A DNA stretch of 64,000 nucleotides from Mesorhizobium sp. LMG 17147. GTDB taxonomy: Bacteria > Pseudomonadota > Alphaproteobacteria > Rhizobiales > Rhizobiaceae. A model generated the notes under the pieces. It searched no databases. It was not told where the DNA came from and saw only the letters and a program-made list of their open reading frames with translations. The stretch is taken from contig NZ_JANCTC010000002.1 of the NCBI RefSeq assembly GCF_024297145.1, forward strand, positions 603,001 to 667,000, read 5' to 3'. Both the position numbers and the translations under genes were made by a program. This document shows, piece by piece, positions 54,178 through 63,129 of this stretch (position 1 is its first letter; each line of letters opens with the position of its first letter).

Positions 54178-54558
54178 TCAGGGCCGGGTGACCGGAAGCG
54201 GCACGCCGGGTAAATATAGCGAAATCGGGCGGATTTCGTAGACGGCGGTCGGATTGACGCGGCGAAGGTCGCGCGCAATGTCGATAGCGGCGTCACGGTT
54301 GGCGCAGTCGACGACATAGAGTCCCAGCAATTGTTCCTTGGTCTCGGCGAAGGGGCCGTCGATAACCATTCCGGTGCCTGGCCCGCGCAAGGTGCAGGCG
54401 TCTTGTGTCGCGCCGAGCCGGGCCGCAGGCCCAAGGGTGCCTTGACGGTAGAGCCGATCGTTGATCTGGAGAAGATCGGTCATCAGCGCCGCATCCTGCT
54501 CAGGCGTCAGCGCCGTGATCGCTTCTTCCTCGTGATAGGCAAGAATGGCATAGAACAT
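54178..54558 (-). CDS. YciI/DGPF-domain protein
   Basis: The 126-residue product starts MFYAILAYHEEEAITALTPE and has the family motif GMVIDGPFAETKEQLLG, followed by IDIARDLRRVNP. DGPFAE(T/S)KE is the hallmark of the DGPF group of YCII proteins, often linked to ECF sigma factors, though none is adjacent here. AGGAGA lies 5 bases before the ATG. It is co-directional with the aminotransferase gene upstream. Confidence 0.9.
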   Translation of the reverse strand: MFYAILAYHEEEAITALTPEQDAALMTDLLQINDRLYRQGTLGPAARLGATQDACTLRGPGTGMVIDGPFAETKEQLLGLYVVDCANRDAAIDIARDLRRVNPTAVYEIRPISLYLPGVPLPVTRP

Positions 54559-54580
54559 CTGGCGTCTCCTTTCGTCGTCC

Positions 54581-55765
54581 TCACTTCGCCAGGAACGCCT
54601 CGATCCGCTCCAGCGCGCGCAGGATGTTCTCTTCGGAATTCGCGTAGGACAGCCTGACATAGCCTTCGCCGAGAATGCCGAAATCGGGGCCGCCGATCAG
54701 CGCCACGCCGGCATCCTCGAGCAGCGCCGAGGCGAGCTTCTTGGCCTTCCAGCCGGTCTTGGAAACATTAGGGAAGGCATAGAAGGCGCCTTTCGGCGTG
54801 ATGCATGAAACGCCCGGCAAGGCATTCAACCCCTCAACCACGACCTTCCTGCGGCGGTCGAAGGCGCGCATCATCTTGTCGACGTCGTCCTGCGGGCCGT
54901 CAATGGCGGCTATGCCGGCATACTGGCTCGGCGCGTTGACGCAGGACCAGCAATTGACCGCCAGCTTGCGCACCTTGTCATAGAGATGCGCGCCCTTGTC
55001 GCCGTTCGGCCAGATCGACCAGCCCATGCGCCAGCCGGTCATCGCCCAGGTCTTCGACCAGCCGTTGAGGACGATCAGCCGATTACGGATTTCGGGGAAG
55101 GTGAGCAGCGAGCAGTGCGTCTCGCCGTCATAGGTCATCACGTCGTAGATCTCGTCGGAGAGGATGGCGACGTCCGGGTGTGCTTCCAGGCCCCTGACCA
55201 GCTTCTCGATCTCGGCTCGGGGGGTGACGCCGCCGGTCGGGTTGGCGGGCGAGTTGAGGATCAGCAGCCTGGTCTTCGGGGTGATCAGCGCCAGTGTCTC
55301 CGCAGCCGAAAAGGCAAAGCCGTTCTCCTCGCGCATCGGCACCGGGATGGGGGCAGCGCCAGTGAACTCGATCATCGAGCGGTAGATCGGAAAGCCGGGA
55401 TCAGGATAGAGAATTTCGGCGCCCGGCTCGCCGAACATCAGGATCGCCGCGAACATTGTCGGCTTGCCGCCGGGCAGTATCATCACCGCTTCCGGCGAGA
55501 CTTCGACGCCGGTGGTGGCCAGTGTGCGGCGTACCACCGCTTCGCGCGTCGCCAGCAGGCCGTTGGCCGGCGTATAGCCGTGATGGCCGTCGCGCAGCGC
55601 CTTGATCGCCGCCTCGACGATATGCTGCGGCGTCTTGAAGTCGGGCTGGCCGATGCCGAGATTGACGATGTCGCGGCCTTGATGGGCAAGTGCCGTGGCG
55701 CGCGCCAGCACCGCGAACGCATTTTCCTCGCCGAGGCGGTCGAAGGCCGAAATCGTGTGGAGCAT
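54581..55765 (-). CDS. Class I/II PLP-dependent aminotransferase
   Basis: The 394-residue product has the AAT-I fold: DIVNLGIGQPDFKTP, GYTPANGLLATREAV, LILNSPANPTGG, AILSDEIYDVMTYDG and the PLP-lysine loop LNGWSKTWAMTGWRMGW. The C-terminal Arg in EGYVRLSYANSEENI binds the substrate carboxylate. These match aspartate/branched-chain type aminotransferases of subgroup I-gamma. Substrate specificity is unclear. The start at MLHTISAFDR gives the expected N terminus; longer versions add unlikely sequence. Confidence 0.92.
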   Translation of the reverse strand: MLHTISAFDRLGEENAFAVLARATALAHQGRDIVNLGIGQPDFKTPQHIVEAAIKALRDGHHGYTPANGLLATREAVVRRTLATTGVEVSPEAVMILPGGKPTMFAAILMFGEPGAEILYPDPGFPIYRSMIEFTGAAPIPVPMREENGFAFSAAETLALITPKTRLLILNSPANPTGGVTPRAEIEKLVRGLEAHPDVAILSDEIYDVMTYDGETHCSLLTFPEIRNRLIVLNGWSKTWAMTGWRMGWSIWPNGDKGAHLYDKVRKLAVNCWSCVNAPSQYAGIAAIDGPQDDVDKMMRAFDRRRKVVVEGLNALPGVSCITPKGAFYAFPNVSKTGWKAKKLASALLEDAGVALIGGPDFGILGEGYVRLSYANSEENILRALERIEAFLAK

Positions 55766-55847
55766 TTTTCCCGTCCGTGTGGTTCTTTCAGCGAGCGTGC
55801 GTTTTTGTGAGCGTCCGCCCGAAAAAGTCAACGGATCGGAGCTTCGC

Positions 55848-56534
55848 GTGTCGGAAAATCTCAAGAATTGGCAACCGCGCCCGCGGCCGGAACGCAAGGT
55901 GCTGGAGGGACGAACTGTCAGGCTTGAACCGCTCAACGCTGAAAAGCACGGCGACGGCTTGTTTGAAGCATCTTCGGTGCCCGACATAGATGGCCGCTTC
56001 GCCTGGCTGCCCGACTACCCGCCGCAGACCCGCGCCGCCTTCCAGCCATGGCTGGACAAGGCCGAAGCCAGCGAGGACCCGCTGTTCTTCACAGTCATCG
56101 ACAAGGCCAGCGGCAAGGTTGCCGGGCGCCAGACGCTGATGCGCATCGACGCCGCCTACGGCGTCATCGAGATCGGCAACATCTATTGGGGCCCGTTGAT
56201 CTCGCGAAAGCCGGCGGCGACGGAAGCGCAGTTCCTGTTCATGAAGTATGTCTTCGACGAGCTTGGCTATCGCCGCTATGAATGGAAATGCAACAATCGC
56301 AACGAGCCGTCGAAGCGCGCGGCGGAACGTTTCGGCTTCAAGTTCGAGGGCATTTTCCGCCAGCATCTTGTGGTAAAGGGCGAAAACCGCGATACCGCGT
56401 GGTACTCGATCATCGACAAGGAGTGGCCGGCATTGCGCAGAGCCTATGAGGCATGGCTCGATCCGGCCAATTTCGAGGGCGACGGCCGGCAGAAGCGACG
56501 GCTCGAGGATTTTCGCGCTGAGTTCGGCGCCTGA
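55848..56534 (+). CDS. GNAT-family N-acetyltransferase (RimJ/RimL-like)
   Basis: The 228-residue product has the GNAT elements LEGRTVRLEPLNAEKHGDGL at the N terminus, GRQTLMRIDAAYGVIEIGNI, the acetyl-CoA-region FMKYVFDELGYRRYEWK and NEPSKRAAERFGFKFEGIFR. The 'N--S-raaer-GF--EGi-r' segment is typical of RimJ/RimL relatives, which acetylate N-terminal amines or small molecules. The GTG start with GGAG 7 bases upstream fits best; longer frames overlap the divergent aminotransferase. Confidence 0.88.
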   Translation: MSENLKNWQPRPRPERKVLEGRTVRLEPLNAEKHGDGLFEASSVPDIDGRFAWLPDYPPQTRAAFQPWLDKAEASEDPLFFTVIDKASGKVAGRQTLMRIDAAYGVIEIGNIYWGPLISRKPAATEAQFLFMKYVFDELGYRRYEWKCNNRNEPSKRAAERFGFKFEGIFRQHLVVKGENRDTAWYSIIDKEWPALRRAYEAWLDPANFEGDGRQKRRLEDFRAEFGA

Positions 56535-56581
56535 CCATGATCCCGAAAAGTAGACGCCGGTTTTCGGATAAGATCATGGTC
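56533..56581. repeat. Palindromic intergenic element after the GNAT gene
   Basis: GACCATGATCCCGAAAAG and GGTTTTCGGATAAGATCATG, ending in GTC, form an imperfect hairpin of about 17 bp. Elements with the core 'CATGATC-CGAAAA...TTTTCGG---GATCATG' are common between genes in rhizobia. It may also act as the terminator of the GNAT gene. Confidence 0.6.
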
Positions 56582-56648
56582 AAACATGAAGACAGAGCCT
56601 CCGTCCCGAGTCTGCCGGGATGGATCAGGCTCTAGCAGGAGCTCATAG

Positions 56649-57632
56649 ATGGCGCATACCCACGACCATGCTGCGCAGGGCCACGATCACAGCCATGGCG
56701 CAGGTCATGTGCACGGCTCGACCGACAAGAAGCGCGTGCTGATCGCTGCTTGCCTGACCGCCGGCTTCATGGTTGCGGAGACGCTGGGCGCCATCTTCAC
56801 CGGCTCATTGGCGCTGCTGGCGGATGCCGGCCATATGCTTGCCGATTGCGTCGCGCTCGGCCTGGCCTGGTATGCCTTTCATCTTGCGAGCCGGCCGGCT
56901 ACCGTGCGCCTCACCTACGGCTTCGGCCGGGTCAAGACGCTGGTCGCCTACACCAACGGCATCGCCATCTTCGCCATTGCGCTGTGGATCGTCTACGAGG
57001 CTTGGGGCCGCTTGCTAGCGCCGGCTCCGGTGCTCGGCGGGCCGATGCTGGTCGTCGCGATCGCCGGCCTGCTGGTCAATCTCGGCTCGTTCTACGTGCT
57101 GCATGGCGGTGACCGCGGCAGCCTGAATATGCGCGGCGCCATCCTGCACGTGCTCGGCGACCTGCTTGGCTCGGCGGCGGCGATCGTCGCGGCGCTGGTG
57201 ATCCTGGCGACGGGCTGGACACCTATCGATCCGATCCTGTCGGTCCTGGTCTCGCTGCTGATCCTGTCCACGGCCTGGTCGCTGATGCGCCAGGCTGCCC
57301 ACGTCCTGCTCGAAGGCGTGCCTGCAAGCCTCGACCGCGACCTGATCGCGAGGGACATCGAAGGTTCGATCAAGGGCGTGCGCGAGGTGCATCACATGCA
57401 TGTCTGGTCGCTCGACGGCTCCAGCAACATGGCGACGTTGCATGCCTGCCTCAATGACGGCGTCGACGCGCATATGGCGGTAAGCGCGATCAAGAAGCGG
57501 CTTGCGGCGGAACATGGCATAGCCCATGCCACGGTCGAACCGGAATTCGGTCAATGTGCAGACAGACATGAGCATGATGACGAGCACGAGCATGCGCATG
57601 ACACGGCACCGCACCGCGGCCATTATCACTGA
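56649..57632 (+). CDS. Cation diffusion facilitator, probable Zn/Co/Ni exporter
   Basis: The 327-residue product has a His-rich N terminus (HTHDHAAQGHDHSHG), six membrane helices and both intramembrane metal sites of the CDF family: LLADAGHMLADCVAL (helix 2) and ILHVLGDLLGSAA (helix 5). A cytoplasmic ferredoxin-like domain contains REVHHMHVWSLDG, and the C terminus is again His-rich (HEHDDEHEHAHD). The H-x-x-x-D sites match CzcD/ZitB-type exporters. It lies near the NicO-type transporter gene, but no metal-responsive regulator is seen next to it. Confidence 0.93.
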   Translation: MAHTHDHAAQGHDHSHGAGHVHGSTDKKRVLIAACLTAGFMVAETLGAIFTGSLALLADAGHMLADCVALGLAWYAFHLASRPATVRLTYGFGRVKTLVAYTNGIAIFAIALWIVYEAWGRLLAPAPVLGGPMLVVAIAGLLVNLGSFYVLHGGDRGSLNMRGAILHVLGDLLGSAAAIVAALVILATGWTPIDPILSVLVSLLILSTAWSLMRQAAHVLLEGVPASLDRDLIARDIEGSIKGVREVHHMHVWSLDGSSNMATLHACLNDGVDAHMAVSAIKKRLAAEHGIAHATVEPEFGQCADRHEHDDEHEHAHDTAPHRGHYH

Positions 57633-57694
57633 CTTCGGGAGTTCCGGGCATTGGCAACGATCGACATGAACTCTCGCCGCCCTGGCGCCGCGTG

Positions 57695-57901
57695 ATGGAC
57701 CGCGACACTCGCAATGCGGCGATCGGCGCCGCCTGGGTTTTGCTGCTGTTCGGCATCGCAGCCTATAATCTTCCAACAGTGATGCTGGCGGTCGGCAAGA
57801 TCTCGACGGTTCTTGCCGGCGTCGTCGCGGCGATCTTCATGGTGGCAATCTTCGTCGTGTTCTGGCTGCGTAGCCGCAGCCAGCGCAAAAAGGGAAAGTG
57901 A
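57695..57901 (+). CDS. Small two-helix membrane protein
   Basis: The 68-residue product has two membrane helices (about 9-26 and 38-58, AGVVAAIFMVAIFVVFWL) and a basic C terminus (RSRSQRKKGK). Its stop codon is followed after one base by the denD start, so the two are co-transcribed. A GTG one codon upstream is an alternative start. Function is unknown. Confidence 0.7.
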   Translation: MDRDTRNAAIGAAWVLLLFGIAAYNLPTVMLAVGKISTVLAGVVAAIFMVAIFVVFWLRSRSQRKKGK

Positions 57902-57902
57902 C

Positions 57903-58880
57903 ATGCGCATTCTGATTACAGGCGCGGCAGGCATGGTCGGCCGCAAACTCATCGCCAGGTTGGCCAAGGACGGGGCGCTCGGCGGCCGCAAGATCGCCGC
58001 GCTCGATCTTCACGATATCGTGCCGCCGCAAGCGCCGGTGCTCGAAGGTGTCGGCATTACCCCCCACACCGGCGACCTTGCCGCACCGGGAGCGACCGCA
58101 AATCTGGTCGCGCTGCGCCCCGACGTGATCTTTCATCTCGCCGGCGTGGTGTCGGGCGAGGCGGAGGCCAATTTCGATCTCGGCTACCGCGTCAATCTCG
58201 ACGGCACAAGGGCGCTGTTCGACGCCATAAGGCTGGCGGGGTTTGCGCCGCGCGTCGTCTTCACCTCGTCGATCGCCGTGTTCGGCGCACCGTTTCCCGA
58301 CGTCATTCCGGACGAGTTCCACCCGACGCCGCTGACCTCCTACGGCACGCAGAAGCTGATCGGCGAGGCGCTGCTTGCCGACTATACGCGGCGCGGTTTC
58401 TTCGACGGCATCGGCATCAGGCTGCCGACCATCTGCGTCAGGCCGGGAAAGCCGAACAAGGCGGCCTCGGGGTTCTTCTCCGGCATCATCCGCGAGCCGC
58501 TGAGCGGCCATGAAGCGATCCTGCCGGTGCCGCGCTCCGTCGTCCACACACACGCCAGCCCGCGTTCGGCGGTGAATTTCCTGATCCATGCGGCTCAGAT
58601 CGACGGCGCCCCCGTCGGACCGCGCCGCAACCTGACGATGCCGGGCGTCGCCGTCAGCGTCGGCGAGCAGATCGAAGCGCTGGAACGTGTCGCCGGCGCC
58701 AAGGCGGTGAAACTGATCCGCGAGGAGCCCGACGAGACGATCTGGGGTATCGTCAAGGGCTGGCCGACCCGCTTCGAGGCGCGGCGCTCGAAGGAGCTTG
58801 GCTTTGCCGCCGAAACGAGCTTCGACGAGATCATACGCGTCCATATCGAGGACGAGTTGGGGGGCAATATCCGTAGTTAA
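57903..58880 (+). CDS. denD: D-erythronate dehydrogenase-like NAD-dependent epimerase/dehydratase
   Basis: The 325-residue product is an extended SDR: N-terminal ITGAAGMVGRKL (NAD-binding), HTGDLAAPGA, VIFHLAGVVSGEAEANFDLG, the catalytic VFTSSIAVFGAPFP and SYGTQKLIGEALL (Y-x-x-x-K). RLPTICVRPGKPNKAASGFF is characteristic of DenD, which oxidises D-erythronate to 2-oxo-tetronate in tetronate catabolism. The usual partner genes (otnK, otnC, otnI) are not adjacent, so the exact substrate is less certain than the family. Confidence 0.85.
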   Translation: MRILITGAAGMVGRKLIARLAKDGALGGRKIAALDLHDIVPPQAPVLEGVGITPHTGDLAAPGATANLVALRPDVIFHLAGVVSGEAEANFDLGYRVNLDGTRALFDAIRLAGFAPRVVFTSSIAVFGAPFPDVIPDEFHPTPLTSYGTQKLIGEALLADYTRRGFFDGIGIRLPTICVRPGKPNKAASGFFSGIIREPLSGHEAILPVPRSVVHTHASPRSAVNFLIHAAQIDGAPVGPRRNLTMPGVAVSVGEQIEALERVAGAKAVKLIREEPDETIWGIVKGWPTRFEARRSKELGFAAETSFDEIIRVHIEDELGGNIRS

Positions 58881-58905
58881 AGCGCCCCGATCGGACGCAA
58901 CGAGG

Positions 58906-60051
58906 TCAGGCGCCAGTCAGGCTGGCCGAGAGCAGCAGCAGTCCGAACAGGAAGACGAAGGCGGCGCCGCCGATCTCGACGAAGGAATGGATGCGGTTGC
59001 CCATGCGGCCGTCGCCGGCAAAATACACCGCCCAGTTCTTCGCGGTCACCGCAAGCGTCGCCAGAGCCGAGACGGTGATTGCGGTGCCGAGGGCCATGGC
59101 CAGCACCGACAGGATGCCGCCGAACCATAGCCCGTTCAGCAAGGCGAAGCTCAGCACGATCAGCGCGCCGGAGCAGGGGCGGATGCCGACGGCAGCGACA
59201 GCCGACCAGGCCGTGCGCCAATCGAAGCGATCGCCGGAAAGCAGCGCCGGGTCGGGCGCATGCGAGTGGCCGCAGGTCTCGCAGACCTCGCCCGCCGCAT
59301 GGCTGTGGTGATCGTGCGCAGCATGGGCGTGGTGGTGAGCGCCGTGGTCATGATGGTCATGCGCATGGTCGTGATCGTCATGCGCATGAAGCGCGTGGGA
59401 ATGTGCCGCATGGGCATGCGCGGAATGTGAATGGCCGGCATGTGAATGGCCGGCCTGGGCAGCCGAGAGGCTGTAGCCGGGGCTTGCGCCGAACAGGCGA
59501 AGGATGGCCGGGCCGGCCTTGCGCCAAAGCAGCCAGGCGCCGAACAGGGTGACGAAGACATAGCTCATGATTTCGAGGAACCATGCGGCGTCGGTCATCG
59601 ATATCGCGGTGCCGCGCAACACGAAATAGGCGAGCAGCATCACCACGATCGCGGTCAGCGCCTGCAGCAGGGCCGAGACGAAGGACAGCATGATGCCGCG
59701 CTTGAGCGCCACCTCATTGGCCACCATGTAGGACGAGATCACCGCCTTGCCGTGACCGGGGCCGGCGGCGTGGAAAATGCCATAGGCAAAGGACAGGCCG
59801 ATGAGCAGCCACAGCCTGCTGCCATCCTGGCGCATCGCCTTCATCGCGCCGGCAAGCGCATGATAGAATTCCTGCTGGCGCAGATTGATCCACATCAGGA
59901 TGTGGGCGAACGGGCCGGTGGCGGTTGGAGCCATGCCGTCATTGGTGCCGATGCCCAGCGAACTCTGGGCGTGGGCGGAGCCGAGAAAGTGCGTCATCAC
60001 AAAGGCGGCGGCCAGAAGACCGAATGCCAAACGCAGGGACGGTTTCGCCAC
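58906..60051 (-). CDS. NicO/RcnA-family nickel/cobalt transporter
   Basis: The 381-residue product has a signal-like N-terminal helix, six further membrane helices, and a long His-rich loop (about 195-262: repeated HSHAGHSH, HDHDHAHDHHDHG, CETCGHSH). The HAAGPGHGKAVISSYMVANE and AAVGIRPCSGALIVL motifs are diagnostic of the NicO superfamily. Depending on context these act in Ni/Co efflux or uptake. The gene lies 5 bases after the DUF1007 gene and is transcribed with it. No RcnR-type regulator is seen nearby. Confidence 0.92.
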   Translation of the reverse strand: MAKPSLRLAFGLLAAAFVMTHFLGSAHAQSSLGIGTNDGMAPTATGPFAHILMWINLRQQEFYHALAGAMKAMRQDGSRLWLLIGLSFAYGIFHAAGPGHGKAVISSYMVANEVALKRGIMLSFVSALLQALTAIVVMLLAYFVLRGTAISMTDAAWFLEIMSYVFVTLFGAWLLWRKAGPAILRLFGASPGYSLSAAQAGHSHAGHSHSAHAHAAHSHALHAHDDHDHAHDHHDHGAHHHAHAAHDHHSHAAGEVCETCGHSHAPDPALLSGDRFDWRTAWSAVAAVGIRPCSGALIVLSFALLNGLWFGGILSVLAMALGTAITVSALATLAVTAKNWAVYFAGDGRMGNRIHSFVEIGGAAFVFLFGLLLLSASLTGA

Positions 60052-60056
60052 TGGAT

Positions 60057-60725
60057 CTATCCTTCCGGCTGACAGGTCAGTTCAAGCTTGGTGGCAAAGA
60101 TCTTGCTCATGTCGGTGCCTGTCGGATCGTTGAAGAAGGCCTCGGTCAGGGTCTTCTGGTTCTCGGCGATCGCCTCGTCCGGGTTGGGGCGGACAACCTT
60201 GCTGGTGCAGGCCGGCGGCAAGCCATCGACCTGCAGATTGGCATCCTCGGTGAAATCGATCGCGGTGTAGAAGGTCGGATCGTAGACGCCGATATCTATC
60301 TTGCCGCTAAGTTTGATCGGCACCTTCGGTTCGGATTCAAACAGGATGATCAGCTGGTCATTATCGAAATTGGCCATCAGATGCGGCGGCGGGGTCATTG
60401 CCACGTCCTTGCCGTCGACGGTGACGAGCTGGAAGTAGTTGAATTCGGCAAGTGAGGCGTGGACGGTGTCGGCAACATCCTTCAGCTCCTTGTCGTCGAG
60501 CTTCAGGTCGGAATTCTTGTCGAACTCCATCATCACCGTGCTCGAAAACAAATCGTCGAACCGCCAGACATGGCGCAATGCCTTCACAGTTTGGTGATCC
60601 GGGCCCAGGACCACTTCGAGGCGGGCTTCGGCGAAGACGTGGGGGTGCACCTCAGCCGGTCCGACGGCGGCAAACGTCGCGGTCAAGGCCGAAGCCAGCA
60701 TGATGGCTTGCTGTTTCAGGTGCAT
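60057..60725 (-). CDS. DUF1007 periplasmic protein, partner of the NicO transporter
   Basis: The 222-residue product has a signal peptide (about 1-24) and the family start EVHPHVFAEARLEVVLGPD, with HPHVF as the conserved motif. KALRHVWRFDDLFS and DKELKDVADTVHASLAEFNYF follow. The two C-terminal Cys residues (PPACTSK, LELTCQP) may form a disulfide. DUF1007 proteins are often encoded next to NicO transporters and are thought to bind the metal in the periplasm. I chose the ATG MHLKQQAIML because it gives the signal peptide. Confidence 0.88.
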   Translation of the reverse strand: MHLKQQAIMLASALTATFAAVGPAEVHPHVFAEARLEVVLGPDHQTVKALRHVWRFDDLFSSTVMMEFDKNSDLKLDDKELKDVADTVHASLAEFNYFQLVTVDGKDVAMTPPPHLMANFDNDQLIILFESEPKVPIKLSGKIDIGVYDPTFYTAIDFTEDANLQVDGLPPACTSKVVRPNPDEAIAENQKTLTEAFFNDPTGTDMSKIFATKLELTCQPEG

Positions 60726-60811
60726 TCTCGGTCGCGATTCAATCGGCTTCGGTGAATTGCCGACAGTTACCAGAAAGCGGGCGAAAATGGGACCGCAAGG
60801 CGGCTGAAAGC

Positions 60812-61711
60812 TCATGCATTGTCCAGCGCCTTGAACCACTGCACCAGGAAGTCGACGAAAACGCGAACTTTCGCAGGCAGATAGCGCCGGTGCGGATAGA
60901 CGGCGAAAATGCCGCCGCCAGGCAGGATGCGGTCATCCAGCGCAGTCACCAGCTTGCCGTTTTCGATGTCGGGCGCGGCGATGAAATCCGGCAGGATGGA
61001 AAACCCCAAGCCCGCCACGGCCGCCGCCCTTGCCGTCATCGGGCTGTTGACCTCCATCGGGCCGGAGACCGAAACGCTCACCGTATCGCCGCTGTCGCCC
61101 TTGAAAGGCCAGTTGGTCAGCCAGCGGCCATTGGTGTCGATAATGCAGGGCACACGGGCCAGATCCTGCGGCCTGACCGGCATGCCGTGCTTGGCGATCA
61201 GCTCGGGAGACGCGCAAAGCCGCACCGAAAACGGCGCCAGGCGCCTGGCGATCAACGAGGAATTTTCCAGCCGCGAAATGCGCACCGCCAGATCGAAGCC
61301 CTCCTCGACCAGATCGACGAAACGGTCGTCGAGTTGAACGTCGAGTATGATATCGGGATGCTGCTTGGCGAAGTCGATCAGCGACTGGCCGATCGGCGCG
61401 TCGGCGAAAGTGCGCGGCGCCGACAGCTTGATCCTGCCGCGCACGTCGCCAGAGGATTCGCGCACCGCATCGGCAAGGCTGTCGACCTCGCGCACGATCT
61501 CCGAGGCGCGCCGGTAATAGGTGTGGCCCGCCTCGGTCAGGGAGAACTGCCTGGTGGTCCGATTGAGCAGCAGCGCGCCGAGCTCGTCCTCCAGCTCGCG
61601 CACATATTTTGACAGCAGCGCCTTGGAGCGGCCGATCTTGCGTGCCGCCGCCGAAAAGCCTTCGGCCTCGACCACGTCGATGAAGGCGCGCATGCGGGTC
61701 AGCGTATCCAT
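60812..61711 (-). CDS. LysR-family transcriptional regulator
   Basis: The 299-residue product has the LysR winged HTH (1-65: AFIDVVEAEGFSAAARKIG, SKALLSKYVRELEDELG, LLLNRTTRQFSLTEAG) and a periplasmic-binding-protein-like effector domain. Its ATG lies 1 base after the amidase stop codon, so they are probably one transcript, which makes regulation of the amidase or of the downstream DUF1007/NicO genes possible. The effector is unknown. Confidence 0.93.
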   Translation of the reverse strand: MDTLTRMRAFIDVVEAEGFSAAARKIGRSKALLSKYVRELEDELGALLLNRTTRQFSLTEAGHTYYRRASEIVREVDSLADAVRESSGDVRGRIKLSAPRTFADAPIGQSLIDFAKQHPDIILDVQLDDRFVDLVEEGFDLAVRISRLENSSLIARRLAPFSVRLCASPELIAKHGMPVRPQDLARVPCIIDTNGRWLTNWPFKGDSGDTVSVSVSGPMEVNSPMTARAAAVAGLGFSILPDFIAAPDIENGKLVTALDDRILPGGGIFAVYPHRRYLPAKVRVFVDFLVQWFKALDNA

Positions 61712-61712
61712 G

Positions 61713-62912
61713 TCATGCGCCTCCTTGGTGGGCTGAAAGGATGCGGGCGGCCAGCGCAATCAACTGCCGGTCGCTGTTCTTCGGACCGAGCAGCGAAAGC
61801 CCGAACGGCGCCCCGTCGACCTTGCCGAGCGGCAGCGTGATTTGCGGAAAGCCAGACAGGCCGGAAAGACACAGCAATCTCAGCGCGCGTTCGCGATAGG
61901 CCTGCAAATCGTCGAATGACGCGGCCTTGAGCGGCGCGGCACCCGGAGCGGTCGGCAGCACAAGAACGCCGTCATCGCCAAGTAGGCCGGCAAGCTCGAG
62001 GCGAAACGAAACGCGACGTTCCGTTTCACGTTGTGCGATTGCCGCGTCGATGGTCGCGCCGTGCTCGAAACGCTCCTTGACCCCGGGTCCCAGCATGCGC
62101 TCGCCGCCGGCGATCCAGGCGCCGTGACTTTGCCAGGCTTCATAGCCTTGCAGCTTGCGGAAGCACCAATAGAGATCGTCGGTGGAATGCGACAGCGGGC
62201 CGACGGTGCGCGGCGCACCCAGCACCGAAGCGACACCGCGGACCATGGCGCGATATTCATCGGCCTCGTGCGGGCCGAGCACAAGGCCGTCCAGCGCATC
62301 GAAGGCAAGCGGGCGTGCCAGTTCGTGGGAATGCGGATCGTCGCCGAGCAGCAGCGTGCCGACCTCTTCGTAGATGACGATGTCGCTTGCGAACCAGCCG
62401 AACGTGTCCAGCGAAGGCGCCAGCGGCATGGCGCCGTCGAGCGAGATGCGGCCATGCGTCGTCCTGAGGCCGATCAGGCCGCAGAAGCTTGCCGGCGCAC
62501 GGATCGAGCCGCCGGTGTCCGATCCGGTGGCGATGTCGGCCAGCCCGCCGGCAACTGCCGCGGCAGAACCGGAGGACGAGCCGCCGGTGACGCGGTCGGG
62601 TGCTGCCGGGTTGACCGGCGACGGGAAATGCGCGTTCAGCCCCAGCAGGGAAAATGCGAGTTCGTCGGTCTGCGTCTTGCCGACGAAACGCGCACCCGAA
62701 TCAAGCAGCGCCTGGACGGCCGGCGCGGTCGCCATCGCCGGTGAAGCGTCCCGGTATTTCTGCGGATTGCCGCAGCCGGTGCGGTAGCCGGCGACGTCGA
62801 AGATGTCCTTGACGGCCAGCCGCAAGCCGGCAAGCGGGCCGGATTGCGCATTGGCTACAGGGATTGGATCAAGGTCGAGAAAAGCGTTCGGCGGGCCGCG
62901 AGTGCCTGTCAT
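61713..62912 (-). CDS. Amidase signature family enzyme
   Basis: The 399-residue product has the Ser-cisSer-Lys triad of the amidase signature family: Lys in LRLAVKDIFDV, the Ser-rich TGGSSSGSAAAVAGG and the nucleophile region ATGSDTGGSIRAPAS. It is shorter than GatA and resembles AtzF/indole-acetamide hydrolase-type amidases. The substrate cannot be told. I chose the ATG MTGTRGPPNAF, which gives a normal amidase N terminus; an upstream TTG or ATG adds 23 residues. It is the first gene of an amidase-LysR transcript. Confidence 0.88.
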   Translation of the reverse strand: MTGTRGPPNAFLDLDPIPVANAQSGPLAGLRLAVKDIFDVAGYRTGCGNPQKYRDASPAMATAPAVQALLDSGARFVGKTQTDELAFSLLGLNAHFPSPVNPAAPDRVTGGSSSGSAAAVAGGLADIATGSDTGGSIRAPASFCGLIGLRTTHGRISLDGAMPLAPSLDTFGWFASDIVIYEEVGTLLLGDDPHSHELARPLAFDALDGLVLGPHEADEYRAMVRGVASVLGAPRTVGPLSHSTDDLYWCFRKLQGYEAWQSHGAWIAGGERMLGPGVKERFEHGATIDAAIAQRETERRVSFRLELAGLLGDDGVLVLPTAPGAAPLKAASFDDLQAYRERALRLLCLSGLSGFPQITLPLGKVDGAPFGLSLLGPKNSDRQLIALAARILSAHQGGA

Positions 62913-63129
62913 GCGTTCGATATCCGGATGTGCTTGCCGCAGCGTTTTTTTTCTGGTTGCCGCAGCATTGTTCGATGCCACAAATTTTACAACCTGCCAT
63001 ACGATTTTTATTGATTGTGAAATCTTTCGATCTTATATCGCGCTTGCCCAAAGTCGCACGTGCCTGTGGGTGTCCGCCGATCCTCGAATGGTGAGGGCAA
63101 TCGGTAAGGTAACTGGAGCCAACCCCTCC
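62913..63129. other. Gap upstream of the amidase
   Basis: This region contains a T run (about 62945-62951) and A+T-rich blocks near 62,985-63,035 that could be the promoters for the divergent amidase and decarboxylase transcripts. No gene is supported. Confidence 0.4.
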
